The position numbers and the translations under genes are program-made. Shown here piece by piece: positions 41,096-50,234 of a stretch of 64,000 bases of DNA. The notes under the pieces are model-generated. The model was given only the letters and a program-made list of their open reading frames with translations. It was not told the origin of the DNA and did no database searches. Numbering within the stretch: position 1 is the first letter of the stretch; each line of letters begins with the position of its first letter. This DNA is from an uncultured Reyranella sp. (GTDB taxonomy: Bacteria; Pseudomonadota; Alphaproteobacteria; Reyranellales; Reyranellaceae). The stretch covers positions 62,001-126,000 of the forward strand of contig NZ_CAMFKM010000014.1 in the NCBI RefSeq assembly GCF_945957355.1. Reading direction: 5' to 3'.

Positions 41096-42490
41096 ATGGG
41101 CAAGACCCTGTTCGACAAGATCTGGGACAGCCACGTCATCACCGATCTCGGCAACGGCTTCGTTCTGCTGCACATCGATCGCCTGCTGCTCCATGACATG
41201 TCGGGCGGCAAGGCGCTGAAGGAAGCCATCGACAAAGGCTATCCGCCCGCGCAGCCAAGGCTGACCTACGGCACGCCCGATCACACCATGTCGACCAGGC
41301 CCGGTCGCACCGAGCATACCCATCCGCCGGGCCTGCCGTTGATCAAGTCGATGCGCGAGACGACCAGCGCCTACGGCATCAAGCTGTTTGACCTGGGGCA
41401 AGATGGCCAGGGTATCGTTCATGTAATGGGTCCCGAACAGGGGCTGACGCTTCCCGGCACGACGCTGGTCTGCGGCGACAGCCATACGTCCACCCATGGC
41501 GGACTGGGCTCGCTGGCCTTCGGTATCGGCTCTTCCGAACTGGTGCATGTGATCGCCACGCAGACCATGGTGCAGCGCAAGCCCAAGCGGATGCGCGCCA
41601 GCTTCGAGGGCAAGCTGATGCCGGGCGTCACCGCCAAGGACATGATCCTGCACCTGATCGGCGAGCTCGGCACGGCTGCGGGCACCGGCTACTCGGTCGA
41701 GTATGCCGGCTCGGGCGTGCGTGCCCTTCCGGCCGAGGCACGACTCACGCTCTGCAATCTCACCATCGAGATGGGCGCGCGCACCGGCATGGTGGCGCCC
41801 GACGACACGACCTACGAATACCTGAACGGCCGAGACTATGCGCCCAAGGGCGCGATGTGGGACCGCGCCGTCGCGCACTGGCGTACCCTGCCGAGCGATC
41901 CCGACGCCGAGTTCGATCGCGAGCACACGATCGACATGAAGAACGTCGCGCCGCAGATCACCTGGGGGACCAGCCCGGAGCACGTGATTGCCGTCGACCG
42001 CGCCATTCCCGATCCGCGCACCGGTCCGGAGGAGAAGCGCGGCGCCTGGGAAGCCGCGCTTCAGTATCAGGGCCTCGAGCCCGGCAAGCCGATCGAGGGC
42101 ACGCCGGTCGACTGGGTGTTCATCGGCTCCTGCACCAACAGCCGCCTCTCCGACCTGCGCGCCGCCGCCGAGATCGTGAAGGGCCGTCACAAGGCCGACC
42201 ATGTCACCGCCTGGGTCGTGCCCGGCTCGGTCCGCATCAAGGCCGAGGCAGAAGCCGAGGGCCTCGACCGCGTGTTCACCGAGGCGGGCTTCGAATGGCG
42301 CGAGCCCGGCTGCTCGATGTGCCTCGCCTCCAACGGCGAGCGGGTGCCGCCCGGCAAGCGCAGCGTCTCGACCTCCAACCGCAACTTCGTCGGGCGACAG
42401 GGCCCCGGCGCCCGCACCCATCTCGCCAGCCCCGCCATGGCGGCGGCTGCTGCGATCAAGGGCGCGATCGCCGACGTCAGGAAGATCTAG
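41096..42490 (+). CDS. leuC: 3-isopropylmalate dehydratase large subunit
   Basis: A 464-residue aconitase-family protein. LVCGDSHTSTHGGLGSLAFGIGSSELVHV, the GSCTNSRLSDLRAAAEIVKG [4Fe-4S] Cys, and WREPGCSMCLASNGERVPPGKRSVSTSNRNFVGRQG with two more cluster Cys are present. With LeuD it isomerises 2-isopropylmalate to 3-isopropylmalate in leucine synthesis. ATG 41096 follows GAGG. A 106-base repeat separates it from leuD. Confidence 0.97.
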   Translation: MGKTLFDKIWDSHVITDLGNGFVLLHIDRLLLHDMSGGKALKEAIDKGYPPAQPRLTYGTPDHTMSTRPGRTEHTHPPGLPLIKSMRETTSAYGIKLFDLGQDGQGIVHVMGPEQGLTLPGTTLVCGDSHTSTHGGLGSLAFGIGSSELVHVIATQTMVQRKPKRMRASFEGKLMPGVTAKDMILHLIGELGTAAGTGYSVEYAGSGVRALPAEARLTLCNLTIEMGARTGMVAPDDTTYEYLNGRDYAPKGAMWDRAVAHWRTLPSDPDAEFDREHTIDMKNVAPQITWGTSPEHVIAVDRAIPDPRTGPEEKRGAWEAALQYQGLEPGKPIEGTPVDWVFIGSCTNSRLSDLRAAAEIVKGRHKADHVTAWVVPGSVRIKAEAEAEGLDRVFTEAGFEWREPGCSMCLASNGERVPPGKRSVSTSNRNFVGRQGPGARTHLASPAMAAAAAIKGAIADVRKI

Positions 42491-42496
42491 CGAAAG

Positions 42497-42602
42497 ACCT
42501 CACCCTGAGGAGCGCGCAGCGCATCTCGAAGGGTGGGAACGAGTACCACGTTTGTTGCCCATCCTTCGAGACGCGCGCTGCACGCGCTCCTCAGGATGAG
42601 GT
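42497..42602. repeat. Dispersed inverted-repeat element, copy B
   Basis: Same element as at 14324-14435, in the same arm order: first arm ACCTCACCCTGAGGAGCGCG through ATCTCGAAGGGTGGG, second arm GCCCATCCTTCGAGACGCG through CTCCTCAGGATGAGGT. It sits between leuC and leuD and ends 18 bases before the leuD start, so it is transcribed with both. Confidence 0.9.
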
Positions 42603-42620
42603 GGGAGGAGGAGACTCAGG

Positions 42621-43238
42621 ATGGACAAGTTCACCAAGGTGACGGGCGTCGCGACGCCGCTGATGCGCCAGAACGTCGACACCGACCTGATCATCCGCAT
42701 CGAGCGGCTGGTCGACAACGTGACGCGCGAGGGGCTCGGCCCCTATTGCTTCGAGCAGCTCCGCTTCAGGCCCGACGGCAGCGAGGACCCCGACTGCATC
42801 TTCAACCAGGCACCCTATCGCGACGCGCCGATCATCCTCAGCCGGGAGAATTTCGGCTGCGGCTCGAGCCGCGAGGGCGCGGTGTGGGCGCTGAAGGGCA
42901 TGGGCATCAAGGCGGTGATCGCGCCCTACTTCGGCGACATCTTCAACAACAACTGCTTCCAGAACGGCCTCCTGCCGGTGGCGCTGCCGATCCACGAGAT
43001 CGAGCAGCTCGCCGACGAGATGACGGCCTCGCCCGGCAACGCACGGATCACCGTCGATCTCGAGAACTGCCAGGTGATCTCGCCGACCGGCCGCACCATC
43101 CCGTTCCAGGTCGATGCGCGTCGCCAGCATGCGATGCTGAACGGCCTCGACGACATCGCGCTCACCCTGTCGCGGCGGGACGAGATCGAGGCGTGGCAGG
43201 CGTCGGACAAGGGCGCGCGTCCGTGGGTCTGGCTGTAG
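42621..43238 (+). CDS. leuD: 3-isopropylmalate dehydratase small subunit
   Basis: A 205-residue swivel-domain subunit: FTKVTGVATPLMRQNVDTDLIIR, ILSRENFGCGSSREGAVWALKGMGIKAVIAPYFGDIFNNNCFQNGLLPV. These are the substrate-binding loops of LeuD. It pairs with LeuC upstream. AGGAGGAG at 42606-42613 lies before ATG 42621. Confidence 0.97.
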   Translation: MDKFTKVTGVATPLMRQNVDTDLIIRIERLVDNVTREGLGPYCFEQLRFRPDGSEDPDCIFNQAPYRDAPIILSRENFGCGSSREGAVWALKGMGIKAVIAPYFGDIFNNNCFQNGLLPVALPIHEIEQLADEMTASPGNARITVDLENCQVISPTGRTIPFQVDARRQHAMLNGLDDIALTLSRRDEIEAWQASDKGARPWVWL

Positions 43239-43242
43239 ACGC

Positions 43243-44106
43243 TTGAGCCCATTGCATCTCGCGGCGGCCCTCCTCATCGTGGCGATGTGGGGGCTGAACT
43301 TCACGGTCATCCGTTTCGGCCTCGACGAGTTCACGCCCTTCGCCTTCGCCACCTGGCGCTTCCTGCTGGGCGCCCTGCCGGCCTTCTTCATCCCGAAGCC
43401 CGCCGTCTCCTGGTCTGTCCTGGCGGGGATTGGCGGCCTGATGTTCGGCGGCCAGTTCATCTTCCTGTTCTTCGCCATGGGGGCCGGCCTGCCGCCTGGC
43501 CTGACCTCCGTGCTGGTGCAGTTGCAGGGACCGCTCACCGTCGTGCTGGCTGCCCTGCTGCTGCGCGAGCATGCGACGCGCGGACAGTGGCTCGGTCTCG
43601 CCGTCGCCGTGGCCGGAGTCGTCCTGCTGGCACGCTCGATCTCGGACGACACGCCGCTGCTCGCGATCGGCCTCGCGCTGATGTCGGCCCTCACCTGGGC
43701 ATTGGGGAATCTCTTCTTCCGCTCGGCTCGCGGGGTTTCGATGTTCGCCGTCACCGTCTGGGCGAGCGTCCTGCCGCCGATCCCGCTCGCCCTGGCGTCC
43801 CTTGTGCTCGACGGGCCGGCGGCGCTCGCGGCGCCGATCCTCGCGCCGACCTGGCGCGGCTGGTTCGTGCTCTTCTATACCGTCGTTCCGGTGATGTGGC
43901 TGGGCTACCTGATCTGGGGCACGCTGCTGCGCACCTATCCCGCCGCGAAGGTCGGCCCGGTCAGCCTGCTCGTACCCTGCGCCGCGCTTGCTATCTCGGC
44001 CTACCTGACCGGCGAGCCGCTGTCGGCGGAGCGGCTCGTGGCGGTGGCGGTCGTGCTGGGCGGCGTGGCGCTCGGGGTCTATGCCTCGGCGCGGCGTCTG
44101 CGCTGA
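43243..44106 (+). CDS. EamA/DMT family transporter
   Basis: A 287-residue membrane protein with ten predicted helices and two EamA repeats (HLAAALLIVAMWGLNFTVIRFGLDEFTPFAFATWRFLLGALPAF; LALMSALTWALGNLFFRSARG). This is the drug/metabolite exporter superfamily, often exporting amino acids. TTG 43243 lies four bases after the leuD stop, so it is probably co-transcribed. Its end overlaps the convergent Lrp gene by 28 bases. Substrate unknown. Confidence 0.9.
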   Translation: MSPLHLAAALLIVAMWGLNFTVIRFGLDEFTPFAFATWRFLLGALPAFFIPKPAVSWSVLAGIGGLMFGGQFIFLFFAMGAGLPPGLTSVLVQLQGPLTVVLAALLLREHATRGQWLGLAVAVAGVVLLARSISDDTPLLAIGLALMSALTWALGNLFFRSARGVSMFAVTVWASVLPPIPLALASLVLDGPAALAAPILAPTWRGWFVLFYTVVPVMWLGYLIWGTLLRTYPAAKVGPVSLLVPCAALAISAYLTGEPLSAERLVAVAVVLGGVALGVYASARRLR

Positions 44107-44588
44107 GCGGCTCGCGTGGTCTTGCCGAATACCGACGGCGGCACCGCGCGGTTCACGATCTCGCGCAGCGCGAAGCTCGATTCCAGCCGGGCGACCCGCG
44201 GCAGGCGCGAGAGTTCGGTGCGGTGGATGCGCTCGAAATCCTCGATGTCGCGTGCCAGCACGATCACGACATAGTCGTCGCTGCCGGACATCAGGAAGCA
44301 GCGCACCACCGACGGACAGTCGAGCACTCCCCGCTCGAATGCGGTCAGCGCCTCGTCGCTCTGGCTGTCCAGGGTGATCCGCACCACGACCGTGGTGGCG
44401 AGGCCGAAGCGGGCGAGATCGAGCACCGCCTGGTAGCCGCGGATGAGGCCGTCCTCCTCGAGCGCCCGTTGCCGCCGCGCCACCGCCGTGCTCGACAGGC
44501 CGACCCGTGCCGCGAGATCGACCTGGCTCACCCGGGCATTCTCCGTCAGCTCCGACAGGATGGTGGCGTCGATCTTGTCGAGATGCAT
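44079..44588 (-). CDS. Lrp/AsnC family transcriptional regulator
   Basis: A 169-residue regulator: HTH in LDKIDATILSELTENARVSQVDLAARVGLSSTAVARRQRALEEDGLIRGY and a RAM/AsnC effector domain (CFLMSGSDDYVVIVLARDIEDFERIH). It is divergent from ald, the arrangement in which such regulators (BkdR/AldR-like) activate alanine dehydrogenase. A 9-bp inverted repeat lies between the two starts. Its 3' end overlaps the EamA gene. Confidence 0.92.
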   Translation of the reverse strand: MHLDKIDATILSELTENARVSQVDLAARVGLSSTAVARRQRALEEDGLIRGYQAVLDLARFGLATTVVVRITLDSQSDEALTAFERGVLDCPSVVRCFLMSGSDDYVVIVLARDIEDFERIHRTELSRLPRVARLESSFALREIVNRAVPPSVFGKTTRAAQRRRRAEA

Positions 44589-44656
44589 GTTCGGAATCCT
44601 GCGTACTTTCGCGATTCAGCGTAGAATTTCGGCAGGAGAGACTCAATTGATCTTCA

Positions 44657-44682
44657 GAATGCCGGGAAACAAACCGGCATTC
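44657..44682. promoter_or_regulatory. Perfect 9-bp inverted repeat upstream of ald
   Basis: GAATGCCGG (44657-44665) and CCGGCATTC (44674-44682) are separated by 8 bases. It lies 41 bases upstream of the ald start and 68 bases upstream of the Lrp start. It may be the Lrp operator or a leader hairpin; no T-run follows, so it is not a simple terminator. Confidence 0.5.
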
Positions 44683-44723
44683 CTTGGTTTGATGACACCC
44701 GAACCTGCCTGGAGATGGACCCA

Positions 44724-45839
44724 ATGCGCGTCGGTGTGCCGAGAGAAATCAAAACCCATGAATATCGCGTCGGGCTGACACCCGGCGCGGTCCGTGAATA
44801 CGTCCATGCCGGCCACGAGGTCGTGGTCGAGACCGGTGCGGGGGCCGGGATCGGGGCGGGCGACGAGGTCTATCGCGCCGCCGGCGCGCGCATTGCCGCC
44901 ACCGCCACCGAGATCTTCGCGAATGCCGACATGATCGTGAAGGTGAAGGAGCCGCAGCCCGGCGAATGGGTCCAGCTGCGCCCCGGCCAGATCCTGTTCA
45001 CCTATCTCCATCTCGCCGCAGATCCTGCGCAAGCTAAAGGGCTGCTCGAATCGGGCTGCACGGCCATCGCCTACGAGACCGTGACCGATCCTCGCGGCGG
45101 GCTGCCGCTGCTCGCCCCCATGAGCGAAGTGGCGGGGCGGCTGTCGATCGAGGCGGCCGGCGGCGCGCTGCAGCGCCATCGCGGTGGCCGCGGCCTGTTG
45201 CTGGGTGGCGTGCCCGGCGTGCAGCCGGCGCATGTCGTCGTGCTGGGCGGCGGCGTCGTGGGCACGCATGCCGCGCGCATGGCGGCCGGCCTCGGCGCCA
45301 ATGTCACGGTGCTCGACCGGTCGCTGCCGCGGTTGCGCGAACTCGACGAGCTTTTCGAGGGCCGCGTCCGCACGCGGTACTCGACGATCGCCGCCGTCGA
45401 GCAGGAAGTCTTCTCGGCCGACGCCGTGATCGGCGCCGTGCTGGTGCCCGGCGCCAGCGCGCCCCGGCTCGTGACCCGGACGATGCTGAAGTCGATGAAG
45501 CCGGGCTCGGTGATCGTCGACGTCGCCATCGACCAGGGCGGCTGCTTCGAGACATCCCACGCCACGACCCATGCCGAGCCGACCTACGAGGTCGACGGCA
45601 TCATCCACTATTGCGTCGCCAACATGCCGGGTGCGGTGCCGCTGACGTCCAGCGAGGCGCTGAACAACGCGACACTCCCCTTCGGACTCGCGCTCGCCGC
45701 TAAGGGCCTCGCCGCCGTCGCCGCGGACCCGCACCTGCGCGCCGGCCTCAACATCCATCGCGGCCGCTTCACGCACAAGGCCGCCGCGGAAAGCCTCGGC
45801 CTGCCTTATGCGCCGGCGGAGCAGGCGATCGCGGCCTGA
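44724..45839 (+). CDS. ald: Alanine dehydrogenase
   Basis: A 371-residue NAD-dependent L-alanine dehydrogenase: MRVGVPREIKTHEYRVGLTPGAVREYVHAGHEVVVETGAGAG, KVKEPQPGEW, LLLGGVPGVQPAHVVVLGGGVVGTHAARMAAGLGANV for NAD, and the catalytic His/Asp region DVAIDQGGCFETSHATTH. It catalyses alanine to pyruvate plus ammonium. ATG 44724 has GGAG nine bases upstream; the ATG at 44715 directly abuts it. Control is probably by the divergent Lrp protein. Confidence 0.95.
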   Translation: MRVGVPREIKTHEYRVGLTPGAVREYVHAGHEVVVETGAGAGIGAGDEVYRAAGARIAATATEIFANADMIVKVKEPQPGEWVQLRPGQILFTYLHLAADPAQAKGLLESGCTAIAYETVTDPRGGLPLLAPMSEVAGRLSIEAAGGALQRHRGGRGLLLGGVPGVQPAHVVVLGGGVVGTHAARMAAGLGANVTVLDRSLPRLRELDELFEGRVRTRYSTIAAVEQEVFSADAVIGAVLVPGASAPRLVTRTMLKSMKPGSVIVDVAIDQGGCFETSHATTHAEPTYEVDGIIHYCVANMPGAVPLTSSEALNNATLPFGLALAAKGLAAVAADPHLRAGLNIHRGRFTHKAAAESLGLPYAPAEQAIAA

Positions 45840-45850
45840 CGCACCTTTAT

Positions 45851-45884
45851 CGTCCTCTCCGCCCACGCAGTGGGCGAGAGGACG
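45851..45884. repeat. Palindromic repeat after ald
   Basis: CGTCCTCTC(c)GCCCAC and GTGGGC-GAGAGGACG form a 15-bp hairpin with one unpaired C and a GCA loop. No T-run follows, so it is unlikely to be a Rho-independent terminator. It looks like another dispersed intergenic palindrome, 12 bases after the ald stop. Confidence 0.7.
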
Positions 45885-45954
45885 CCCGAAGGAGGTAAGG
45901 GAGCGAAGACAACGCCCGCCCTTCTGGCTCAGGCCTTCTTTGGCTTGACCAGAT

Positions 45955-45977
45955 GAAATGTTATATTATACCTTTTC
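45955..45977. promoter_or_regulatory. Candidate Zur box upstream of the DUF1826/COG0523 operon
   Basis: GAAATGTTATA-T-TATACCTTTTC is an AT-rich palindrome that matches at 9 of 11 arm positions. It resembles the alphaproteobacterial Zur consensus built on ATGTTATA/TATAACAT. It lies directly ahead of the zinc-related operon. The resemblance is seen; Zur binding is inferred from the motif plus the genes it precedes. Confidence 0.6.
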
Positions 45978-46021
45978 CTCAAGAAGACCACGGCTATCCC
46001 TGTCTTCGGAGAAGGCCTCCC

Positions 46022-46640
46022 TTGTCTGGTATCGTGAGCAAACGGATCGTCGAGAGTCCCGATGAAGCCGTCTTTCACCGGATTGCCGAGAACGAAGTCG
46101 CCCTCGCCATCTGGCATCGCCCGCAAGCCGAGGGGCTGGCCGCCTGGCTCGATTCCTTGCCGGCCGAACGCCTGCCGGAAGGCCACTTCGCCGGACCGGT
46201 CGCCTGCGTCCCGGCCCGGCTCGCCGCCCTCTGCGACCTCGTGGAGCTGGCCGACAGTCCCGGGCGCCGCGCCCTGATCGACGACATTGCGGCGCTCGCA
46301 CGCTGCTTCACCGAGCGTGCCGGCAGCCGCGACGTCGACCTGCGCCTCGAAGTGATCGCCCACGATGCCTGCTGGCGGTTCCATCGCGACCATGTCGGCT
46401 ACCGTCTCAACGCAACCTATCGCGGTCCCGGCACGCAATGGCCGCCGCTCGAGCATTCTGCCCGCGCGCTGAAGGCCCAGCGCCGCTATCGCGGGCCCCT
46501 GAACGAGTTCCCGCGCTTCGCCGCCGGCCTGTTCAAGGGCGTGGTACGGGCCGGCACGGAGGCCATCGTGCACCGCTCACCCCCGGTCTCCGGCAGCGGG
46601 CAGACGCGGCTCTTTCTCTGCCTCAACGAGGTCCCCGACG

Positions 46641-46648
<8 letters not shown>
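46022..46648 (+). CDS. DUF1826 family protein
   Basis: Conserved block RLEVIAHDACWRFHRDHVGYRLNATYRGPGTQWPPLEHS with many Asp/His/Cys residues, plus GTEAIVHRSPPVSGSGQTRLFLCLNEV near the end. This fits DUF1826, which is repeatedly found beside COG0523 GTPases under zinc control. TTG 46022 with GAGAAGG six bases upstream was chosen. GTG 46034 is close by, and ATG 45953 would put the Zur-like box inside the gene. Length 208. It overlaps the GTPase gene by 8 bases. Biochemical function unknown. Confidence 0.75.
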
Positions 46649-47846
<1,198 letters not shown>

Positions 47847-47853
47847 CGATCCC

Positions 47854-48864
47854 CTAACGAGGAGGCTCGACGCTCACCACCACGCTGCCGCGCTTGCGGC
47901 CGGTCTCGACATAGGCGTGCGCCTCGGCCATCTGCGCAAAGCGGTAGCGCCGGTCGATGACGGGCTTCAGCGCGCCGGCTTCCGCCAGGGCGGCCATCTC
48001 CGCCAGGTCACTGACGCGCTCGGCGGCCGGGCCGGCAATGACCCGACGGCTGCCGGTCAGCGGCGACCACAGTGCCGCCAGCATCTCCGGCATGCCCGCG
48101 GCCACCGCGAGCAGCCTGCCTTTGTCCTCGAGCACGGGCCTGCAGCGCGCGAACGTCGTCCTGCCGACCGTATCGACGACGATGTCGTAGGTCTCGCGTC
48201 GCGCCGTGAAGTCGTCCTTCGTATAGTCGATCATCCTGTCGGCGCCGAGCGACGCTACGAGCGCCAGGTTGTTCGTGCTGGTGACGCCGGTCACCTCGGC
48301 ACCGTGGTGCTTCGCGAGCTGCACCATGGCGGTGCCCACGCCGCCGGACGCGCCGATCACCAGGACCTTGTCACCGGGCCGGATGCCCGCTTTGCGCAGG
48401 AAATGCATCGAGGTCGACGCGCCGAAGGGCAGCGACGCCGCTTCCTCGAACGACAGGTTGGCGGGCTTCCGTGCCAGCCTGCCGTCTTCAGGCATCGCCC
48501 GATACTCGGCATGGCATCCCATCGCGCCGCCGGGGAAGCCGAAGACCTCGTCGCCGACCCGGAACCGCGTAACGCCTTTCCCGATGGCCTCGATCGTCCC
48601 GGCCATCTCGGTCCCCAGGATGGGCTGGCGCGGCCCCGTGAAACCGAAAGCCAGGCGCGCCACGAGTCCCAATCCAGCCGGAACGCACAACGTCCGGATG
48701 CGCCAGTCGCCCGAGGTCACTGTCGTTGCGTGGATCCGGACGAGAACCTCGTTGTCCCGCGGCACGGGCTTCGGCACATCCGCCAGTGCGACGACGTCAG
48801 GGCCGCCATAGCGGCGACAGACGAAGGCGCGCATGGTCCCGGTCGCGGCATGATTTGGGGTCAT
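47854..48864 (-). CDS. MDR-type NAD(P)-dependent quinone oxidoreductase/alcohol dehydrogenase
   Basis: A 336-residue medium-chain reductase: MRAFVCRRYGGPDVVALADVPKPVPRDNEVLVRIHATTVTSGDWRI, ILGTEMAGTIEAIGKGVTRFRVGDEVFGFPGG, VIGASGGVGTAMVQLAKHHGA for NADP. No structural- or catalytic-zinc Cys set is present, so it is the quinone oxidoreductase group. ATG 48864 with GGGAG five bases upstream. Convergent with the GTPase gene. Confidence 0.88.
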   Translation of the reverse strand: MTPNHAATGTMRAFVCRRYGGPDVVALADVPKPVPRDNEVLVRIHATTVTSGDWRIRTLCVPAGLGLVARLAFGFTGPRQPILGTEMAGTIEAIGKGVTRFRVGDEVFGFPGGAMGCHAEYRAMPEDGRLARKPANLSFEEAASLPFGASTSMHFLRKAGIRPGDKVLVIGASGGVGTAMVQLAKHHGAEVTGVTSTNNLALVASLGADRMIDYTKDDFTARRETYDIVVDTVGRTTFARCRPVLEDKGRLLAVAAGMPEMLAALWSPLTGSRRVIAGPAAERVSDLAEMAALAEAGALKPVIDRRYRFAQMAEAHAYVETGRKRGSVVVSVEPPR

Positions 48865-48896
48865 GCCGCTCCCATAGGCTACCCGGCCGAAGGCTA

Positions 48897-50177
48897 CTAG
48901 ACCTTCTCCAGGCCGCACCATTCGGCAATGAAGAGCGCCGTCGACTGGGTGATCTTGCGGATCGATTCCAGGTTCACGCGCTCGTCGAAGCCGTGGACGT
49001 CGTCCGACTGCGGCCCGTAGACCAGCGCCGGGAGGCCGGCATAGAGGCCGAAGAAGCGGGCATCGGTCGTGCCGGTCGTGCGGCGGTCGTCGAGTTCGGC
49101 GCCGAACACGGTCTTGTGCGCATCGGCGAGGATGTCGCGCACATGCTCGTGGTTCTGGAGGACATAGGGCTCGGCCTGGAAGCCTTCCCAGCTGATGGTG
49201 GGCAGGTTGTTACCCAGGAAGGGATCGTTGGCCGCCGCCCGGTGGATCGTGTCCTCGACCTCCTGCCGGCACTCCTTGAGCGTCTGGGTCGGCAGCACGC
49301 CCACGCGCATGTCGAAGGTGCACCAGGACGGGACCGAGCTCGCCCAGTCGCCGCCGGCGATCTTGCCGACGTTGAAGTTCACCGGATGGTGATGGTCGCA
49401 ATAGTGCTTGTCGTGTTCCTTCAGCGCGTTCCACTTCTTCTCGAGTTCGCGCAGCTGCTGGATGATGCGGTAGGCAGACTCGATCGCGTTCGAGCCGGCA
49501 TCGGCCTTGTAGACGTGCACGGGATGGCCGGTGACCTTGACCTGGAACCACATGACGCCGACCTGCGCCACGGTGAGCGTGCAGCCCGACGGCTCGGGGA
49601 TCAGTGCGGCGTCGGCGCGATAGCCGCGCTGCAGGCAGGCGAGCGCGCCGTTGCCGGTGCACTCCTCCTCGACCACCGACTGCTGGTAGACGTCGGCCGC
49701 CGGCATGTAGCCCAGCGCGCGGAGCGCCCGCAGCGCGAAGACGTTCAGGATCAGCCCGGCCTTCATGTCGCCCGAGCCGCGACCGTACATCCAGCCGTCC
49801 TTGACGTAGGCGTCGTAGGGATTGCGTGTCCACATCTCGTGCGGCCCCTCGGGAACCACGTCGATGTGACCGTTGAGGATCAGCGACCGTCCCTTCGGGT
49901 TCGACGGCCGCCAGGCCCCGACCACGTTCCAGGCATCGTCATAGTCCAGCGAATGCGGCGAGTAGCCCGGCAGGTGCTTGAGGTCGTCGATCTTGACCTG
50001 CCAGCGGTCGATGCCGAGCCCGTCCTCCTTGAACAGGCGCGCCATCATGTCCTGGGCCGGCGCTTCCTGGAAACGGGTGGAGGGGATCCTGACCAGATCG
50101 GCCAGCACGTTCGTCTGATCGTCGAAGCGGCGATTGACTTCGTCCATGATTTTGGACTTGAGCGATGAATCGAGCAT
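48897..50177 (-). CDS. M20 family metallopeptidase (ArgE/DapE-like)
   Basis: A 426-residue deacylase: LILNGHIDVVPEGPHEMW (metal His/Asp), GWMYGRGSGDMKAGL (bridging Asp), QQSVVEEECTGNGAL (catalytic and ligand Glu), EPSG and a C-terminal His (SDDVHGFDERV). Family members hydrolyse N-acyl amino acids or related amides. ATG 50177 is the start; the upstream in-frame region is a shadow of the acyl-CoA synthetase gene. It diverges from that gene with 57 bases between them. Confidence 0.92.
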   Translation of the reverse strand: MLDSSLKSKIMDEVNRRFDDQTNVLADLVRIPSTRFQEAPAQDMMARLFKEDGLGIDRWQVKIDDLKHLPGYSPHSLDYDDAWNVVGAWRPSNPKGRSLILNGHIDVVPEGPHEMWTRNPYDAYVKDGWMYGRGSGDMKAGLILNVFALRALRALGYMPAADVYQQSVVEEECTGNGALACLQRGYRADAALIPEPSGCTLTVAQVGVMWFQVKVTGHPVHVYKADAGSNAIESAYRIIQQLRELEKKWNALKEHDKHYCDHHHPVNFNVGKIAGGDWASSVPSWCTFDMRVGVLPTQTLKECRQEVEDTIHRAAANDPFLGNNLPTISWEGFQAEPYVLQNHEHVRDILADAHKTVFGAELDDRRTTGTTDARFFGLYAGLPALVYGPQSDDVHGFDERVNLESIRKITQSTALFIAEWCGLEKV

Positions 50178-50234
50178 GCACTGACTTTGGCGCAGCCCCG
50201 GTACGCCGTCTATAGTTTCGACGGAGGAAACAAA

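Noticed and set aside
40784..42421. 545-codon minus-strand frame opposite leuC
   Set aside because: Shadow of leuC, which has complete aconitase motifs.
45851..45884. Intrinsic terminator after ald
   Set aside because: The hairpin is strong but no T-run follows, so it is listed as a palindromic repeat instead.
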